The notes beneath the pieces are model-generated. The model was not told where the DNA came from and did not search any database. It worked only from the letters and a program-made list of their open reading frames with translations. A program made the position numbers and the translations under genes. 41,516 nucleotides of DNA. Origin: a virus. Positions 39,499 to 41,516 of the stretch are shown here, one piece after another. The DNA lies in the IMG/VR virus record IMGVR_UViG_3300024432_000003, positions 1 through 41,516 of that record. One strand, written 5' to 3'. How positions within the stretch are numbered: position 1 is the stretch's first letter; every line of letters begins with the position of its first letter.

Positions 39499-40236
39499 TT
39501 AATACTTGTCGCTATCCTCTGCAACCCCCTGTTCAGCCGGCCCAGGAGGATCATATGGCTGGGTGAGGGCGGGTACCACCGAGCCACGTTTGGCGTCCAG
39601 AGCTCCCAGTAGTGCATCATCCAGTGCGCTAGGTGAGTCAAATGTCACCTTAAACTGAGTTTTCTGGTCCGGTACCACCTTGACGGTGGTCACTACGGCC
39701 CACGGTGGACGCCTGTACGCCGCTCCCACCTTGTTCACGTAGTTGCTCCAGTTCTTAACCGACGTTACCGGGATGCTCATGAGGGCCACCTCAGCCTCGG
39801 TTACCATGTCCGGTGTCAGCTCCTTGCTGTACGGTATGATAGCCAGCCTGCGGATCTCACCACATGCCTTCCCCTTACTGGTGGGCCGAGGGTCGCTCCC
39901 CCATTTGGCCTTGGGACACTCAGCACAGGACTTAGCCTGGGCGTCAGCGTTGTCGTGAGGCACCAATTCTTCCTTGGAAAATGCCAGGGCGAAACACCGG
40001 GGAGGGACAATGTTGTCCGGGTCCCAGTCTGTATCGTACCACCTGTTTTCCATGCAGTGGTTGACAACGATGCAATCCAGGGTATTGTCCGGATACGGTG
40101 TGTCCTCATAGGACAGGATACCACTGCGGACTGAAATGCGGCTTACACTGGGACGTTCAGTGGCTGCCACATCCTTGGCATCACCCGCCAGCCGTTCTTC
40201 CCAATTCACCAGTTCTTTCTTTTCTTCCTTAGCCAT
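39499..40236 (-). CDS. Single-stranded DNA-binding-like protein with Cys motif and acidic tail
   Basis: The product has 245 residues. A CAECPKAKWGS motif near 104-108 plus another Cys near 124 suggests a zinc site in the OB-like centre, and the C-terminus is acidic and aromatic (AEDSDKY), as in phage SSBs that recruit polymerase. The N-terminus is Lys/Glu-rich. It lies two genes upstream of the polymerase, where phage SSBs are common. The assignment is by organisation and tail, not by a strong motif. Confidence 0.6.
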   Translation of the reverse strand: MAKEEKKELVNWEERLAGDAKDVAATERPSVSRISVRSGILSYEDTPYPDNTLDCIVVNHCMENRWYDTDWDPDNIVPPRCFALAFSKEELVPHDNADAQAKSCAECPKAKWGSDPRPTSKGKACGEIRRLAIIPYSKELTPDMVTEAEVALMSIPVTSVKNWSNYVNKVGAAYRRPPWAVVTTVKVVPDQKTQFKVTFDSPSALDDALLGALDAKRGSVVPALTQPYDPPGPAEQGVAEDSDKY

Positions 40237-40253
40237 TACTTCGTACCTCGTAT

Positions 40254-40631
40254 TTAGAGTTGCGTTAGGGACAGTTTTTCCACCGGGAATGCCCCCACCC
40301 CCGGGACCTCTACTCCATCATCCCACCGCGCTTTAATTGCGGTGTCCGTCAAACGCCGGTGCAGCAGGTCAAACTCACCGGTTGCTTGAATATGTGCGTG
40401 TATCAATTCCCAATCTTCAGCTATGGGCTCATCCTTAACCACGCGCTTCGCCAGATGGGTTGTCCCCCCTATAGCTTCAGTTTCACTTTCCCGTAGGGTT
40501 TCAAGGATAGTTTCCATGTGGCCCCTCTCGACTTCCTTGATGGCCTTGGCTTCCTTTTCCTTAGCAAGCCTGTCCGCCCTCACTCTTTGATACTCATCAA
40601 TGAGTGCGGGCACTTTTTCTAGTGGTAGCAT
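40254..40631 (-). CDS. Hypothetical replication-region protein with N-terminal coiled coil, 125 residues
   Basis: The first 50 residues are a charged helix (RADRLAKEKEAKAIKEVERGH) that should form a coiled coil. The rest has a conserved-looking IHAHIQATGEFDLLHRRL helix followed by a VPGVGAFPVEKLSLTQL end. It is the first gene after the promoter at 40652-40679 and lies just before the SSB-like gene. Similar short proteins precede SSB or nuclease genes in other podoviruses. The function is unknown. Confidence 0.65.
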   Translation of the reverse strand: MLPLEKVPALIDEYQRVRADRLAKEKEAKAIKEVERGHMETILETLRESETEAIGGTTHLAKRVVKDEPIAEDWELIHAHIQATGEFDLLHRRLTDTAIKARWDDGVEVPGVGAFPVEKLSLTQL

Positions 40632-40651
40632 TTTTCACCTCGCAAACTATC

Positions 40652-40679
40652 ATTATACCACGACGTGTGGTCTACACAA
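40652..40679 (-). promoter_or_regulatory. Sigma-70 promoter with extended -10 for the replication operon
   Basis: On the minus strand TTGTGT (40679-40674) is followed after 16 bp by a perfect TATAAT (40657-40652) preceded by TGG. The spacer contains the inverted repeat CCAC-GACGT-GTGG, a possible operator. It starts the genes from 40631 through at least the SNF2-type helicase gene. Confidence 0.75.
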
Positions 40680-40705
40680 CCATTTCAACAACCTCAAATC
40701 GCCAA

Positions 40706-40733
40706 GGGAGGAGCGCCCAAATGCGCCCCTCCC
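40706..40733 (-). other. GC-rich hairpin after the DUF932 gene
   Basis: GGGAGG-A-GCGC pairs with GCGC-C-CCTCCC around a 6-nt loop. It lies in the 156-bp gap between the DUF932 stop and the next minus-strand promoter, as expected of a terminator, but only scattered T residues follow it. Confidence 0.5.
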
Positions 40734-40787
40734 ATGTCCAAGCGATAAAAAAGTCATTGCTTGCCGTCCATCCCATTTGTATGTACT

Positions 40788-41516
40788 TCAAGCAGCCTCC
40801 AGAAATACCTCCGCTCTGTCCCACAGTCCCTTGTTAAGCCTCGTATTCGCAGCTACTTGCTGCACGGGGTTCACCCAGGTACTGCGCCCCATGACTCCAA
40901 CGACATTGTGCCGCCGGTTGGTCAAGTTTTCCTGTATCACATTGAATGTGCGCCACAGGTCCTTACCCACATCTTCCTTTCGGTGCGTGGTAAGGATATC
41001 TCCAGTGTCCAGGGGAGGCAGGCCTCCGCCTGGGTATCGTAGTGCCAGGGCATCTAATGCGAAGGTATGCCTTTCCTTATCGGTAAGCTCCCTTTCCATC
41101 ATGCGCTTGCGGTGTTCCAGCACCAGGGGGAAGGTCTTTATGAGCTCTTTGCTCCCCTCCACAACCGACTCCGTGGTTTCCTGTGCCCCCAGGTGGATTA
41201 TGTTGATGCCACCGAATAGGGACTCCCCGACAACCATGCCGTTCAGGCATATCAGCCTCACCAGGCCAGCCTGTAGGGAGTATCGTGCTGTGGCATCGTG
41301 GCCGTTCAGCAACACCACCTCAGGGATTACATCCCCAACCTGCTTCGCTTTTCCTTGGCGCAGCCTGATGGCGTGTCGCACATAGGGTTCGTTGCCGGTG
41401 CGGGAGCGGTGTTGTCCAACGGCGTAGATCTGCAGTCCGCTATCCAGCAGAGCTTGCAGCACTATATAGGTAGGTATGAACGCATACTTGTCGCTCACGG
41501 TGGGTGCTGGGCTTTC
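40788..41516 (-). CDS. DUF932 family protein, 3' part (gene continues at 1-143)
   Basis: The gene reads off the right edge and joins the frame at 143-1, giving about 273 residues. A GTG at 41498 would give 236 but is probably internal. The core is typical of DUF932 (phage/plasmid-like, TIGR03299) proteins: YAFIPTYIVLQAL, GLQIYAVGQHRSRT, YVRHAIRLR, LLNGHDATARYSLQAGLVRLICLNGMVVGE and a C-terminal NTRLNKGLWDRAEVFLEAA. DUF932 genes are common on phages and plasmids; I know of no firmly established function. The protein is complete once the ends are joined. Confidence 0.9.
   Translation of the reverse strand, partial: ESPAPTVSDKYAFIPTYIVLQALLDSGLQIYAVGQHRSRTGNEPYVRHAIRLRQGKAKQVGDVIPEVVLLNGHDATARYSLQAGLVRLICLNGMVVGESLFGGINIIHLGAQETTESVVEGSKELIKTFPLVLEHRKRMMERELTDKERHTFALDALALRYPGGGLPPLDTGDILTTHRKEDVGKDLWRTFNVIQENLTNRRHNVVGVMGRSTWVNPVQQVAANTRLNKGLWDRAEVFLEAA
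41467..41516. repeat. Terminal direct repeat, right copy (circular contig overlap)
   Basis: It is identical to 1-50. The DUF932 frame passes through it, so trimming one copy restores a circular map. Confidence 0.9.

Noticed and set aside
1-41516. tRNA genes and single-subunit RNA polymerase
   Set aside because: No tRNA cloverleaf was noticed by eye and no product resembles T7-type RNA polymerase. A tRNA scan would settle the first point.

Overview
The window is a complete or near-complete genome of a tailed dsDNA phage, most likely a short-tailed podovirus of a Gram-negative bacterium. The first 50 bases (1-50) are repeated exactly as the last 50 (41467-41516), and a DUF932 gene reads through that junction. 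The molecule is therefore best treated as a circular map of about 41,466 bp, opened inside a gene. There is no integrase, no lysogeny repressor and no single-subunit RNA polymerase. The recognisable promoters look like host sigma-70 sites (TTGCGT or TTGTGT -35, often an extended -10), so the phage probably relies on host RNA polymerase.

Layout. (1) 40788-41516 plus 1-402, minus strand: DUF932 protein and a small protein. (2) 628-2724, plus: D5-like primase/SF3 helicase. (3) 2799-3487, minus: two small unknown genes. (4) 3681-5354, plus: eight small, tightly overlapping unknown genes, including a membrane protein and a nested secreted protein. (5) 5355-6700: the most unusual stretch. It holds an iteron-like field (GAATACCC/GTGTACCC), then CGACGT repeats in very TC-rich DNA, then about 630 bp containing not one GA or TC dinucleotide on either strand. 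That island carries a 102-residue Lys/Ala-rich protein with no Asp or Glu, and its terminator. (6) 6714-29884, plus: virion and lysis genes in podovirus order (terminase, portal, scaffold, capsid, large PKD-repeat protein, adaptor, nozzle, internal or ejection proteins, collar fibre, lysis-region genes). (7) 40631 down to 30017, minus: replication, recombination, nucleotide and DNA-modification genes.

Replication uses a family A DNA polymerase with proofreading exonuclease, the separate D5-like primase-helicase, an SSB-like protein, a SNF2-type helicase paired with a VRR-NUC nuclease, and a Cas4/RecB-like nuclease. A second minus-strand unit (34676 to 30017) contains a TET-associated-type glycosyltransferase, a member of the aGPT-pyrophosphorylase/5-hmdU-kinase helical family, a thymidylate synthase-like enzyme and a DUF3310 protein. 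Together these predict a hypermodified thymine derivative built through 5-hydroxymethyl-dU.

The main novelty candidate is the combination of that modification cluster with the GA/TC-free island. If the modification machinery acts in a TC or GA dinucleotide context, the island would be the one locus in the genome guaranteed to stay unmodified, next to a plausible replication origin. This is a hypothesis. The absence of GA and TC from 5925 to 6555 was read directly and checked line by line.
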